From Dolomedes plantarius (Eukaryota; Arthropoda; Arachnida; Araneae; Dolomedidae), in NCBI GenBank assembly GCA_907164885.2, contig OU015496.1, positions 139,906,685 to 139,970,684 on the forward strand: a stretch of 64,000 nucleotides of DNA. Reading direction: 5' to 3'. The notes below the pieces were generated by a model, which did no database searches, was not told the DNA's origin, and saw only the letters and a program-made list of their open reading frames with translations. Shown piece by piece: positions 22,111 through 33,867 of this stretch. The translations under genes and the position numbers were made by a program. The number at the start of each line of letters is the position of its first letter. Position 1 is the first letter of the stretch.

Positions 22111-22235
22111 TCTAAGAATCTTACGTAAGCCTTACAGAGATCTTTATAAAAGGAACCCTTACTTTAGATTAAGCTCATTTTTATGAAAACTGTTTAATTC
22201 ATACAGTTATAGGTCATTTTATATGAAACTCGCAT

Positions 22236-23200
22236 TATTGCCCAGCGTTGCCCGGGTAGATATATAGATATAAAATTTTTCATGCATTCCATCAAAAAAA
22301 TACTGGGCTGCACCCCCCCCCCCGCTCTTCATGTTCATATGGCCAGACAGAATGTGCTTAGCGCGTTTCTACTGAAATGATATACCCAGTATTTTTTTGA
22401 TGGAAAGCATGAAAAAATTTATATCTATATATCTACCCGGGCAATCATTCTTTAAAAATAATTTCATTAATTTTCTTATACCTTAATATAACAAATGGAT
22501 TAATAGTTCGGTATGGAAGTTATGTGTCGTTATGTTTCTCTGTTTAAAGACCTTTTCCTCCCACTGCTCAAAAAGCACCAAAACTCTAAAAGATTTATCT
22601 TATATGATTTCACGGAATAAGTAATTCAAATACATATCGTATGTTAATTCTGTTTCGCGAACTTAGGGCAAAACCTGTAGAACTCTTAAACTTCTTTCCA
22701 TTTTATGATCCTCAAACAATTAATATATTTAGATCAACAGAAGGCTTCCAAAAACTGGCCATGGAGCAAACTTAATTTTTCTTTTTCCCCCAAATTTTAT
22801 TAAGTTCTATTAGTTTGAACGCCATTGTCTAAAGCAGCGGCTCTCACGACTCCACTAAGAAAAATAAAATAAACACTTCGCCCTCCCCGCCTCCCCCAAA
22901 CCAACTCTCAAACCACCCCAGATCACCCCCTCAGAACAAACCTCTTTTCCCCCACGTATAGAATTAGACTGGCTGTGGTGAAGGGACTGTATCCACATTT
23001 AAGAGGTGCGCTTAGGGGCACAAAAATCATTAAAAAATTAATTTAAAAAAACTAATTGAGCCCCAAATTTCGTTTTTCTTGTTTTAAGTTTCTCGGGTCC
23101 TAGACATTAATTGTGCCGAATTTGGTCCCGGTGGGTGAAACAGTCTATGATTCTATAGCGGACAAACAAACAGACAAGCTCTTTTATATATATAGATTAC
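22236..23200 (+). repeat. Retroposon-like repeat with long palindrome
   Basis: It starts with TTGCCCAGCGTTGCCCGGGT, the same start word as 4110, and ends GGACAAACAAACAGACAAGC, then TCTTTTATATATATAGATT, a tail typical of SINE/RTE-like retroposons in invertebrates. No reverse transcriptase coding is seen. The palindrome at 22249-22443 is listed separately. Confidence 0.5.
22249..22443. repeat. Inverted repeat, ~60-bp arms
   Basis: The left arm 22249-22307 (TTGCCCGGGTAGATATATAG onward to ATACTGGG) pairs with the right arm 22383-22443 with only two or three mismatches. A ~75-base spacer with a poly-C run separates them. It could form a cruciform or a long hairpin RNA. Confidence 0.85.
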
Positions 23201-23558
23201 TCACTGAAAACGTATACATAACTTTTCCACTGACCAAAAATACTAAAATTAATACATACTTATAAGTTGTATTCTTTGATTTTTTCTAAGTATTAAGATT
23301 TCTCTTGTTCATTGTGTCGAGGTTGTTTCTCACCAAAAATAATGTAAATCAATGATCTTGTTTTCTATACTGCCGATAATGATGCATTTTGGGAGATATT
23401 AATTTAGGCATTTAACCATCAATTTTACAAAACAAATAATAATGATATCAATGATAAAAACTATGTTTGTCTTCATTTTTCATTACTCCACGGAACTGGA
23501 ATATCTAAAAATAAATGGTGACAGAAAAAAAACGAGTTTTAACTGCATTCCATTTCAG

Positions 23559-26500
23559 AGATGTAGTCAGCCAAGTTATTAAATACATGAAGTGGCCCCT
23601 TGAAAAGCTTTTCCGAGACTTGAAGCAGCAGAGAATGCCAAGAATTGCAGAGAACGCGGATGGAGCTTTGGTGTGCGATTCCATCACGAGGATGATTCGA
23701 CCTGGATGGGCAAAGAACAACAATGGTAGATGGGTGGTCATCATCAACACCGAGCAATATGCCCAATTTGTCACAGAGGTAATCTGCAGGTAAGGTATAT
23801 CATTTAAGAATATATTTAAGAGAAACGTATCATTCTTGGTTGGATTTTATTCTATTATAGAGCAAAACTGAAAAGATTACGTATAAATTGATTTAATTTG
23901 ATTTCAGTGTAACAGCTAGAGGGTCATATGCTCAGCTACGGTATCTTAGAGTATGGTGTTCACAATAATATAACTAAAGACAAATGAACGCGCTGTATTA
24001 AGACGTATATTGATCAAAATCATTAAACAATCAGTTATATAAATTATATTCAGAAGGTATTGATTTGAAAATGACACGAAAACACCTTCTCGGCGGTGTG
24101 TTCAAACATAGGACTCAATGTATGCAAAAAAAAAAAAAAAAAAAAAGCCATACGGGTGCCAGAAAGACTGAAACAACTAATTCCACCTTGGCAAATATGT
24201 CTTATAGGGGCGGGAGTTATGCTAGCTTCCTGACCACCTTAACATTCCTTTTGAATATTTATCCTATGCTGCCGAACGGTATACCAATGTTCTTTCCTCG
24301 ACTGGGCGTCCTAGAAACGACCGTCTGCCAAAAGTGGGGTACGGACAATGTCTAAAAAGCTAGGATTTTAGATTTCGGTGTCTAAAATCTGCGATAGGCA
24401 TGGGTGTTTGCAGCCGCTCTGAACTGGCTTTCAGCTGTAAGTCTAGGACAGCTTAGTCCTTGTGTTATAAAAAATGACTGCAGCGCTGCAAATCTACCAA
24501 CTAATCAAACAACCAGAAGATGGAACCGAGCCCATGACCTTTCGACTTCAAAGCCTGCGTACAAATCTATGGATCATTCCAGCGATGAGGAGGAATCACA
24601 TATTGAGAATCCCATACCATACAATGTTCAGAGGTATATTTCGTTAATGAGTCAACTTCCCACCGCATAGTCCAACAAAGAATTTAAAAAATATATAAAC
24701 ATAAAAACTACCCTATTTATATACTGTATTTCTTCGCGTCACATCTTTCTTGCTGTAATATTAGTTTGCAGAAAAATCAAACAAGTGAAGGCCTGCTAGA
24801 CAATGGGAGTCTCCGCATAATAGGTCAGGTCATAATCCTCTAGTAACTGCAGTTTGTGCTCGAGTAAGACAGTTCTAGTATGAACTGTATCTAGAGCTGT
24901 CGCTTTAGGACAATTTGGATTGAAGTGCAATTAATTTTTCCTTTTGAGTAAAGTGAAATTAATGTGCTTTCAACTGCAAGACTTTTCCGGTGTCTGACGA
25001 ATATAATTCTAAATCAAAACCTCTTATGATTAGGACACATTCAACCGGTACTATTCTATTCAACACGCTAAAAATCAATGGTGGATCATCGCACAGGCGC
25101 AAGAAGCGCACGCTTGGGGCCTCTGAAAGTTAGTAACTTCAAAGACACATTCTAAGAACGTCAGGAAAAGATACCATCTTCATTTTGACGATTTGCAGTT
25201 CATCGAACGACAAACGACGTAGTATACATTTTTAATACTCAATAACTAAACAATAAAATTTTCTTTTTGATGTGAGAAAATATAATATCTTAAGTACTAA
25301 ATACACTGCTGGCCACTGTAAATGCAACACCCTGAAGGAAACATGCAAATAACATGAAATTTACAACATGCATTAGCGGAGGTGAGATATGCAAATGATT
25401 AGAATTTCAGCGCAGACGCACATCACGCGCGCCTGTGGCGCCACTTCAAAGCGCTATTTAAGGCTTGAAGATTTCGACGATTTCAAGTTCGGCAATTGTG
25501 TTTTTCTTGTGGTTTTTTCAAAAAAACGATCAATTATGCCTCGTAGAAAACAGCGATCATCTTTTGATCAAGTATCCGAGTTCGACAGAGGAAGGACAGT
25601 GGCCTACCGAGATTGTGGATTATCTTTCAGGGAAATCGGTAGTCGTGTTGGACGAAACCAAACAACTGTAATGCGGATATGTGATCGTTGGATGCAGGAG
25701 GGTACGACGGACCGGCGTGTTCGATCTCATCCACCTCAGCGCACCACTTCACGTGATGACAGGCAAATTGTGCGCATGGCAGTGACGGATCGCTCAGTCA
25801 CATCACGAACCATAGCACAGCACATGCAGTCTGTAACGCATCATCCAGTGTCTGCGCGTACCATTCGACGCCGTTTACAGCAGAGTGGTCTGCCCGCAAG
25901 ACGTCCGTTGCTTTGTCTACCCTTGACGCAGAACCACAGACGTCTCCGCCGCCAATGGTGCGATGACAGAAGGATGTGGACGGCAGAATGTAATGAAATT
26001 GTCTTTACTGACGAGTCACGCTTCTGTCTGCAACACCACGATGGTCGCATTCGAGTCTGGAGACACCGTGAATAGAGGATGCTGAACAGCTGCGTTATGT
26101 ACCGCCACACTGGTCCTGCACCGGGTATTATGGTATGGGGCGGTATTGGATATCACTCTCGCACACCTCTAGTACGCATTGCCGGTACTTTAAACAGCCA
26201 GCGCTACATCTGCGAGGTGTTGGAGCCAGTTGTCCTTCCTTACCTTCAGGACATGCTCACAGCCATATTTCAACTGGATAATGCGCGACCACACGTGGCA
26301 CGCATTGTCCAACGGTTCTTCGTCAATCGCCAGATTGAATTGCTTCCCTGGCCGCCTCACTCTCCGGATCTTTCGCCGATAGAAAACACGTGGTCCATGG
26401 TTGCTCTACGATTGACCCAGATTCCATCCCCAGCTGCCACAGCAGATCAACTTTCGCAACGTGTGGAAGCTGCTTGGTCTGCTGTACTCCAAGAACTCAT

Positions 26501-29500
26501 CCAAAGTCAATTTGAATCAATGCCGAGGCGTGTGGCAGCGGTGATCTCCAACAATGGCGGATACTCTGGCTACTGATTTTGGCAGGAACCACACTTCACA
26601 GAAGTCTATAAATTTAATCATTTGATACTTGGTCAACATGTTATCTACAAAATAAATTTTGTTGTGATATCTCTTGTCTTTCTTGGTGTTGCAATTTGGG
26701 TGGCCAGCAGTGTAATATTTATTAATGGTTTTTAGAATAAGGGGTCCTCCAACTGCTTCATCGGCCACTGCTAATAATACACCCCTAAATACGTACTGGA
26801 GGAATAGTCTAAACTGTTAAAACAAATTTATCACGGAAGAAAGGTATCGCAATGAGGTAGTCTACACTGAGGGTCCCCAATTAAAAAGAAAGAATGCTTT
26901 TGTTACGAGCCTTGGGCTTTACTAGAAAAACCACGACACATTTAAGCACAATGTACTAAACACTTAACTAGTTTATACCGAGAATATGAGGCCTATCAAC
27001 AGAAGGTTAAAAAAAAAAGAAGATCGAAAACTCAAAATATACAAGTATAACTAAATCTAAACCCTTCTAGAACTTGCTAACTCTTGCAGAAAGGTTGCCA
27101 CATACATCAAACTAAAAATGCAGTCTTCATGCGGTAGATTTTGGTGACCATCCAACAATAAAATAATTTGAATATGGTCCAAAATTTATAAAAGAACCAT
27201 CCATTGATGTGAATAAAGAGGTACAAGAATATTTATATTGTCAATAAAACGCAATCATAACTATTATGATATTAGAACAATTATTATAACACTGTAGAAG
27301 TAATACCATAAACTGGACGATCATGTTGAACTGTCAACAATTTCTGTCGCATAAAATCAATACTAATTAAATTAATTGTATTCAATTTAGTTAGTGAGCT
27401 TACTCATGGAGTTAATATGGTTATATGATCATAGTCATAGTATAACCATATTTTCACGATTAAAGAATTTAGCGATACAGAGGCTGTTCGCACATTTTTT
27501 TAGACGATTTTGGTAAGCGGTAATAAAAAATCGTTTGCTGCAAAAGAAATAATTGCAATTGTACTATGTTTTTAAAAGTCAAAATTATCGTCTGCAGCTT
27601 GAAAGTTTTGTTTTTATTCAAAATGGCGTTTATAACAAAGCAGTGGTTCGAAGGCTACATTTATGCTCTTTCCGAAGAGAAATATGCATACTCCGTTATC
27701 CAAAAACGGTGTAAGAGTCATGGTTTTGTGATATCTAAAGCGTCGATAGGTAATATCGTCAACAAGAAAGGAAAAAAAACGTCAAATTGGAGCCTCAAGT
27801 GGGACAAAAATTCCAAACAAGTATCCAAGAAAAAAACGGACATCTTCGACTATTGCAAAGGTACGTTGTTTAATGTTAAAAGAAAATCCCCCTAGTCAAA
27901 GGACAGTTGCAAAATCATTAAAATGCTCGGTGTCCACTGTAAACAAAATGATAAACGTTGATTTAAATCTTAAGAAAGCGAAAAAACGCAATGTGCATCG
28001 TCTTCTTCCAAATCATATCGCTGAACGCGGGACACGCTGCAGAATTCTATATGAGAAACACTTATCCAAAGAAAAATGGAAAACAATTGTCACAATAGAT
28101 GAATCATGGGTGTATTTAAATGATTGCAACAAAAAAAGAGCCATTTATTATCATAAAAGGGGAGAAAAAAAATTAAGTACATGGTTCAAAGAATCGAAAG
28201 AAAGTTTTTCTAAGGGATTCATGGTTGTTGCTGGTTTTTCTTATAATGGCAAGTTAAAAATAAAGAGAGTGGAAAAAAATGTCAAGCTTAACTCCAAATA
28301 CTATCAGGAACATATTTTATCGCCAATTTTTCTGAATGAAATACCATCGCTTTACCCACAGCGCCATCAATCTGTGAGACTCCATCAGGAAAAAGCTAGC
28401 AGTCACACATCAAAATCCACTGTAAATTTCCTAAAAGAAATGGAACAAAAAACTGGTATCAAGGCCATACTCTTCACTGATATCCCTACTAAATCTCCCG
28501 ATGTATCACCTATGGATTTTTGTGCTTTCGGACTTTTAAAATCTGCATTATCCAAACGTCGTCCCAAAACCCTTACAGGACTCTGGAAAGCTGTTCAGGA
28601 GGAATGGGATAGAATACCTCTTCTGACACTTCAAAAGGCATTATTAACCTGGAAATTGCGGTGTCGAAAGATAGTTCAGAATAAGGGATGTCAAATAGAA
28701 CATTTAAAACACAAGAATTTTATGTAATTTAGTTTTGTGAATACAATATACATCGTCTAAAAAATGTGTGAACAGCCTCTGTATATTAAGTTACCATTTT
28801 CTTTCTAGTTCATTTTAACTCAAAAATTACAATATTCCTAAAGTCTGTATATGGCAATTTTACGTTATTCATCAACTTTAATGAAGTCAGAGAGAGAGTG
28901 GGAGAAAGTGCGAGCCCCCCAGATGTTGCCCCTGGAGGTGTTCGGGCAAAACTAAAGCGGCACCAGGAAATGGTGTTGTTTCACATATACGGTACCCCCA
29001 TTGAGAGCAACCAACGATTCTCGCGGATTATGTACGAGTGTCTTCATGGATAAGTGTTTTGCATTGGCAAAAACAATAATAACAACGACGTTTATCATCA
29101 AGCTTTCATTATCTTAAATTATTATTTATGATTTCAAATCAAATAAGATAAATCATAGTTACAAATCAATCAAAGTAAAAATTATTCATTTTTTTTATAT
29201 AAAAATTTTAATGAAAGGGGAAAAAAATCATTTCATAAACAAATCCCCTAAGATTCAAGAATTCGTAATTTTGGTATTACCGTATTTGCGCGTGTATAGG
29301 CCGCACTTTTATTCCATAAAATAGGTCGGTAAAAATGGGATGCGGCTTATACGCGGAATTTTAAAATTAAGTACAGTAAACACCCTTTAGTTAAGAACAC
29401 TTTACTACCATAAAACATTAGTATCTATATACCTTACAACCTATTACATCGTATCATGCCCACGGCAATTCAATGAATTGTAAATATTGTGTTTATATAT

Positions 29501-32356
29501 TATACCTTAGGACTATTTAATAAAATTCTTCAGATCCCAAGAGTTTGTCTTCGTGCGAAATAATTCCTAAGTGTACTTGTATAGATATAATCATCTTTTT
29601 TACACTGTAGTTTCACCACCATCCGCTAAGACTGTACCTGATATTGTTAGGCGGTCATTGAACTCTAAGGAATGTGCGACATTGCTATATTTCACAGAAC
29701 GATCCCACTTTGAATCTACAACGGAATTAAGAAAAAAAAAATTCCCCAAATGTTGTCAAAATTCAGGTGCGGCTTATACACGCCCACGGCCTATACACGA
29801 GTAAATACGGTACTCGAAAAGTATGAAGCTTTAATGAAATATCAACTAATAAATTAGTTGAATACTGTACTGAGAAATGAAAACCCCTTGTGAGTACAAA
29901 CATAAATTTCAAACACGGTCACTGAATGCAGACTTAACGTTAAAAAGTATTGTTGTAAGTTACAGAAAACTCATACTACAATGAAAAAAAACCCTACAAC
30001 CGTAACAACCATACTTTTACGGTTGATCGCACCGTTCCAGTTTCTCTTTCAGTCATGCTGTTGCGGCAGTTTATTTTGAATGAATGCGTTCAGCACCGAT
30101 AGACAGCTGAAACGTAGCCTGGCCGGGAGGGGGAAAAAATAAGAGATGAAAGCCACGCACATTTATACTTCTTGACCACCTTTAGCTCCGATTACAGTTC
30201 ACATTCGGGCGGCATTGTTTCAATGTCTCTAGGTTCAAGGGCATCGAGAGTCGACGTCGGACCAGGGGTTTCTTACCCCTCTTAAAGTCGCGTTGGACCT
30301 GCCCCCCCCCCCCCGTTTCTTTTCGTCGAGATTCAGTCCCCCCCCCCCTCAAAGGTCTTGTGTTGAGGTTGGGATAGCGGATCATAAGGTAAACGTTTCT
30401 TCAGGACATGCCAAAGACGTGCAATGAGGTTCGAGTCAAGACTAAAGTGATAGTCAATCGAGTATTAATAATGCATCGTGCTGCCATAACGAAACTATTT
30501 AAATTTTAGCAAAGTCCTATTGAAATATAGTCTTTCGGTCAGCGTAGAAAAAAAAAAGTATCCTGATAAGATAATCAGGTGATTTAGAAGATTCAGCTCA
30601 CATCACTTTATTGCTGTGCCTAGACTAACATCGCTCAAAAACAGAGTAAATATGGACACATCGGAGTACATTACCTTTTTGCATAGGCAGCTCCGTAGTC
30701 CAATCTTTATGATCTTACGAATTAAATTATTTTTTACCGATTAGCCTCACTTACAAGAGGTTTCATTGCGTGAAACAGAGCTATTTAGCCCCAATCTTTT
30801 AAAAGATCCCGCCGCATTGTGCGTGTGGAAACGTTCGCACTTGCTCCGAAACATAGTTGCGAGTTCTACAGTCGTTTTATTTTTTTTACGATTGGACTTA
30901 AGGGTGTTGGGTAGCCGCCAAATTGTTCAATGTTAAGGTATGGAGAAAAGAATCTCACAAATTGTCTACTTGCACTTAATTTTCTTTTTTTTAACTGAAA
31001 CACGCATGAAATTCTTTAGAAATTTATAATTTTCAGTTTTGTAACGAAACACGAATAATATTTTAAAATTTAGATTAGCTGGGAAAAATACAGTTTACTG
31101 TGTTTTAAACGCAAGTAATTTCTTTTGAAGGGCGAAAATTCCAAAAATAAATAATTAAATAAAAATGTACAGAAAAGTTCAGGATATGTAAAATTATCAT
31201 TTTTAATATTTCCATTGCTGTAAAAAGTGACTTTAAGTACCCAATTTCGTAGAAAATTTTACTTTTTTTTTAAAGTTGGAACCGTCCATCGTAGTAGGTG
31301 GCAGTGGTCACTCCGCTTATCTTTTGGAAACCCCGAGATCAACAGGAACCGTTCGAGTACACAGCACCTTAACAAAGCGTTTTAAAGCAAAACAATGCTT
31401 ATCGGTACCCGAGTCTGTGGTTCAAGCTTCGTTGAGATTGGAATGAGTGTGTTCGTTCGAAATCAGCTTAAACCTGTAGATTCCAGTTTGCTTAGAATAG
31501 TAAATTGCTTATATATAGCAACTCTGGAATAACCTTTTACTCCATCAACTTTGTGTGCAAGTAGTAGTTGTCTTACTCCCTACATGGTAGTTGTATGCGA
31601 GTGCAACTGTACCATGTTAGAGTTCAACTAAAGCAAAGAAATAACAGTTTTTTGTATACATGAACATGCTAATTATAATCTATGATACAATCAAAAAGAC
31701 TAAACTGGTTTTCGTAGATAAACACTAATTATGCACCTTTTATTAATAACATTAGACTTGATGCCGGGCGATGGCCGAATGGCAAGGCACTTGCAATTCG
31801 GTACCAGAGTCTGTGCGTTAGAGTTCCACTATTAGTATGGATGTTTGTAGCCGTTCGGAATCGGTATTAAGCAGTAGGTCCCGGTCTAATTAGCCCTCGT
31901 GTAGCAAAAAATGACCGTAGCGCTCTCAGCCAACCATTAGACTCGATATTGTAGCAGAATGTTTCGACTACGCAAAGTATAGAGGTGCTAGCAAACCTTT
32001 GTCTAACATGCAAAATAAGCGAGCCCTCTCGGCCCTGTCACAAATATTTAACTCCTGATAAAATTATAAGGAACTGGGCCACATTTAATGCTAGCAATAG
32101 CCTGTAACAAATGCTCATTAAAAAAAAATCAAAATCTCATTTTTTTTTCTTTTGCAGGTATGATAACTCTTACTGCAATTTTGTACCACCATGTTATCAA
32201 GCCACTTGTCAGCAAAGGTACAACACCCAAACGTTGCTGGCCATCGATCCATATAATCCTCATCGGGGACCATTTCTATCTAAATTCCTATTTCCATCAT
32301 GCTGTGTTTGCTACGTCCCAAAAGTGAAATTTGATAAAACATCAGATGACTATTAA
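23559..32356 (+). CDS. Spätzle-like Toll ligand, last two coding exons (5' part outside or unseen)
   Basis: A secreted cystine-knot cytokine of the Spätzle family; the processed C-terminal domain activates Toll receptors in immunity and development. Exon A is 23559-23789: acceptor CATTTCAG, donor GTAAGG, both phase 2. Exon B is 32158-32356: acceptor TTTGCAG, stop TAA 32354-32356. Joining them gives one frame across the junction (codon AG|G). The Spz domain reads LVCDSITRMIRPGWAKNNNG, then VIINTEQYAQFVTEVIC, then YCNF, CQQRYNTQTLLA and FPSCCVCYV. Eight Cys fit the cystine-knot pattern, including the hallmark SCC-C end. The 8368-bp intron is full of transposons. Upstream exons (signal peptide, prodomain) were not found in 1-23558. 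An ATG at 23515 belongs to the intron. I cannot assign the spz subtype. Confidence 0.88.
24395..24510 (+). repeat. SINE body fragment (family of 31763)
   Basis: It shares the word order TGTTTGCAGCCG, CTGTAAGTC, CCTTGTGTTAT-AAAAAATGAC and GCAGCGCT with the SINE copies at 31830-31935 and 57525-57605. It is located in the spätzle intron. A poly-A run of 20 bases lies nearby at 24127-24146. Confidence 0.5.
25304..26712 (+). mobile_element. Tc1-like transposon, 1409 bp, sister of 12274
   Basis: CACTGCTGGCCACTG ends, TA target duplication (25302-25303 and 26713-26714), inserted in the spätzle intron in the sense direction. It is nearly identical to the element at 12274-13684 over its whole length. 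Confidence 0.95.
25536..26576 (+). pseudogene. Tc1-family transposase with one nonsense codon
   Basis: The same 347-codon frame as the intact copy at 12410-13450, starting MPRRKQRSSF. The only disabling change is TAG at 26073-26075 (codon 180, a Glu codon in the intact copy), which cuts the protein between the first and second catalytic Asp. The downstream part is open to TGA with QLDNARPH and SPDLSPIENTW, the last matching the family consensus better than the intact copy does. It was apparently inactivated recently. Confidence 0.93.
27478..28781 (+). mobile_element. DD41D-type mariner element, copy 1
   Basis: Ends CAGAGGCTGTTCGCACATTT and continuing TTTTAGACGATTTT, matched at the right end by the reverse complement. 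TA flanks both sides (27476-27477, 28782-28783). It is inserted in the spätzle intron in sense orientation. A second copy, nearly identical, lies at 46849-48150. Confidence 0.94.
27623..28727 (+). pseudogene. DD41D-type transposase, single frameshift
   Basis: It starts MAFITKQWFEGYIYALSEEK and is in frame until a poly-A run near 27770-27778, where one extra A (compared with the copy at 46993) shifts the frame and leads to a stop at 27893-27895. The rest is open from 27873 to TAA 28725-28727. The catalytic first Asp is kept (TIDESWVYL), the second position is Glu (HQEKASSH), and the third is Asp (SPMDF). Apart from the run it differs from copy 2 by scattered substitutions only. Confidence 0.9.
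28885..29055 (+). repeat. Possible SINE-like GC-richer block
   Basis: A segment with AGAGAGAGTGGGAG, GAGCCCCCCAGATG and GATTCTCGCGGATT that differs from the AT-rich background. No second copy is found in the window. Low confidence. Confidence 0.2.
29278..29812. mobile_element. Non-autonomous DNA transposon (MITE), 535 bp
   Basis: The left end CCGTATTTGCGCGTGTATAG and the right end, whose reverse complement reads CCGTATTTACTCGTGTATAG, form an inverted repeat followed by GGCCG. TA flanks fit a Tc1/mariner-pogo type. Both ends contain further GCGGCTTATA words in mirrored order. There is no coding. Confidence 0.75.
30300..30350. repeat. Poly-C tracts
   Basis: Two runs of 10-14 C about 25 bases apart. 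Low-complexity sequence with no gene. Confidence 0.8.
30380..30920 (-). pseudogene. Strongly decayed Tc1-like transposase remnant
   Basis: On the minus strand, pieces in different frames resemble a Tc1 transposase. KVMYSDVSIFTLF (compare 'V-WSDES-FTLF') lies near 30640-30680. A segment corresponding to 'LNPIENLWHVLKKRL' (seen as DSNLIARLWHVLKKRL) lies near 30395-30450. Upstream N-terminal-like sequence lies near 30800-30900. The key Glu of the DES motif is Val. Ends are not found. This is a by-eye call. Confidence 0.45.
31380..31480 (+). repeat. SINE fragment (family of 31763), degraded
   Basis: The words CGGTACC-GAGTCTGTG, GTTCGTTCG-AATC and the trailing AAACCTGTAG follow the same order as in 31795-31880. 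Confidence 0.4.
31763..31965 (+). repeat. tRNA-derived SINE (Ser/Leu-like head)
   Basis: The head GATGGCCGAATGGCAAGGC has a near-perfect A box (TGGCCGAATGG, as in class II tRNAs). A B-box-like GTTAGAGTTCC follows at about 31818. The body TGTTTGTAGCCGTTCGGAAT, GTAGGTCCCGG and GCAAAAAATGACCGTAGCGC recurs at 24395 and 57520. The acceptor stem does not pair, so it is not a tRNA gene. Confidence 0.6.
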
Positions 32357-32679
32357 AACAACTGGTGTACAGTTTTTAAAGAAAACATTGATAAACAATT
32401 ATCAGTATATATCCTAGCTTTTAGAGCTCAAATTTCAATTTATATGGTTATAAATTTTGAGATTTTCATGAAATGGAAGAAACCAGTAAGTCATGCCATG
32501 ATACACTCTATTAAATAATAATAATAATTTTTTAAAAAATCGATTCACCAAGGAGTTGTCCGATTGCGACAAAAATTTGTGAAATGTGAAGACATGCACA
32601 GACAAAAAAAAAAAAAGATTAAAATTTCAGAACAATTAAATGGTTTATTCCAGAATTTGATCGTTACAAAGTGAAGAAG

Positions 32680-33867
32680 TTAATATGGCGATGGTCCACC
32701 TCTCGCCTGGATGCAAGCTGTCACCCGGCGTGGCATATACTGATACAGTTCCAGGATGGTATCCTGCGGGATTTCTTGCCAAATTGTCTCCAACTGACGG
32801 GCTAAATCGGTAACATCCTGGGATAGTACAATGCCTTCCCATCACGTCCCAAATATTCTCTATGGGGAAGAGATCAGTCGACCTAGGTAGCTAAGGAAAT
32901 GTTTGGCAAGCTTGAAGACAATTTATAGCAACACGTGCCGTATGCGGCCGGGCATTATCTTGTTGAAAAGTAAGTCCGGTATGGCGCAAGAAGAACGTCA
33001 AAACGGGTCGCAGAATGTCGTCTACGTACCGCTGTGCTGTAAGTGTGTCACAAATGACTACTAAATGGGTCTGGCTATCAAAGGAAATGGCACCCCCGAC
33101 CTTAACGCCCTGTTGTGGGCTGTGTGGCGTGCGACAGAAAGGGCAGGATCCCCACGCTGTCCTGGGCATCTCCAGACAGTCTTCGGTGGTCGCCAAGATA
33201 CAATTGGAAACGGGACTCGTCACTAAAGACTATACGTCCTCAGTCAGCGCAGTTCCAAGCTGATCGGGTTAAGCACCACTGTAATCGGACTCGATGGTGT
33301 CGTCTGTCAATGGTCATGTTGGACACTGTGTGCGGGTCACACGTCGGATGGTTGATAACGACGAATCCGGTGCTGTGATGGCTGATCTGACAATAGCGCC
33401 CTTTACACGTACGTTCTTTCCCGCGTAAAACCACGATCCCGCGCGATTGAGTGCACGTGTGAACGTGTCGGAGAGGAAGGGAAAGCTGCTTTGGAGCGTA
33501 CTGCAAGTTTTCCCTCGCGCAATCCCGTACGCTCTTTTGCGAGTGCTTGGAGCGTGCGCGCAATCCCGTACGCTCTTTTGCGAGTGCTTGGAGCGTGCGC
33601 GCAATCCCGTACGCTCCAAGCACTCGCGAAAGAACGTACGTGTCTTCCCTTTCTGTTGTGGTCCTAGTTCGACCTCTGCCGTCCTGACGCTAAAATCTGC
33701 CGTTCTTGACCCATTCTTGCCAGCATCGTCTAATAACTGCATCGCTTCGATCCAGATGTAGAGCCATTCTTCGATTTGTCCAACCAGTATCTTTCAATCC
33801 GATGACACGATCTCTTTCAAACTCTGAAATTTGCTCGTAATGAGCGCGAATCCTTCGGCGAAGGCAT
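32680..33867 (-). pseudogene. Tc1-family transposase, interrupted and frameshifted
   Basis: Read from 33867, MPSPKDSRSLRA (typical start of this family) soon shifts frame. RRCWQEWVKNGRF is followed by a stop, then the 239-bp insert 33405-33643. After it come AIVRSAITAPDSSLSTIRR and LQWCLTRSAW, then IVFSDESRF with the first Asp. A further frameshift leads to GGAISFDSQTHLVVI and QQDNARPHTA (second Asp). The SPD-IE segment near 32850-32890 is damaged: the reading breaks after CLQACQTFP. The C terminus YMPRRVTACIQARGG ends at TAA 32680-32682. Confidence 0.85.
33405..33643. mobile_element. 239-bp GC-rich fold-back/MITE inside Tc1 transposase
   Basis: It begins ACACGTACGTTCTTTC and ends with the exact 16-base reverse complement. 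Both flanks carry CCCTTT within the nine adjoining bases, compatible with a decayed 9-bp (Mutator-type) or shorter target duplication. Inside, a 41-bp unit starting GCGCAATCCCGTACGCTC begins at 33517, 33558 and 33599; the third unit switches after 16 bases into an inverted copy of the unit. It has no reading frame of its own. It is much more GC-rich than its surroundings. Confidence 0.75.

Noticed and set aside
23515..23558. ATG at 23515 as the start of the spätzle exon
   Set aside because: A good polypyrimidine tract and CAG acceptor lie at 23558, the following residues are the conserved part, and no signal peptide follows the ATG.
31770..31835. Possible class II tRNA gene
   Set aside because: The A box is very good, but the acceptor and anticodon stems do not pair and related copies share the downstream body, so it is a SINE head.
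33447..33761. Open frames on both strands around 33,300-33,760
   Set aside because: They run across the GC-rich fold-back insert and decayed Tc1 sequence. The segments in the true transposase frame are accounted for in the pseudogene.
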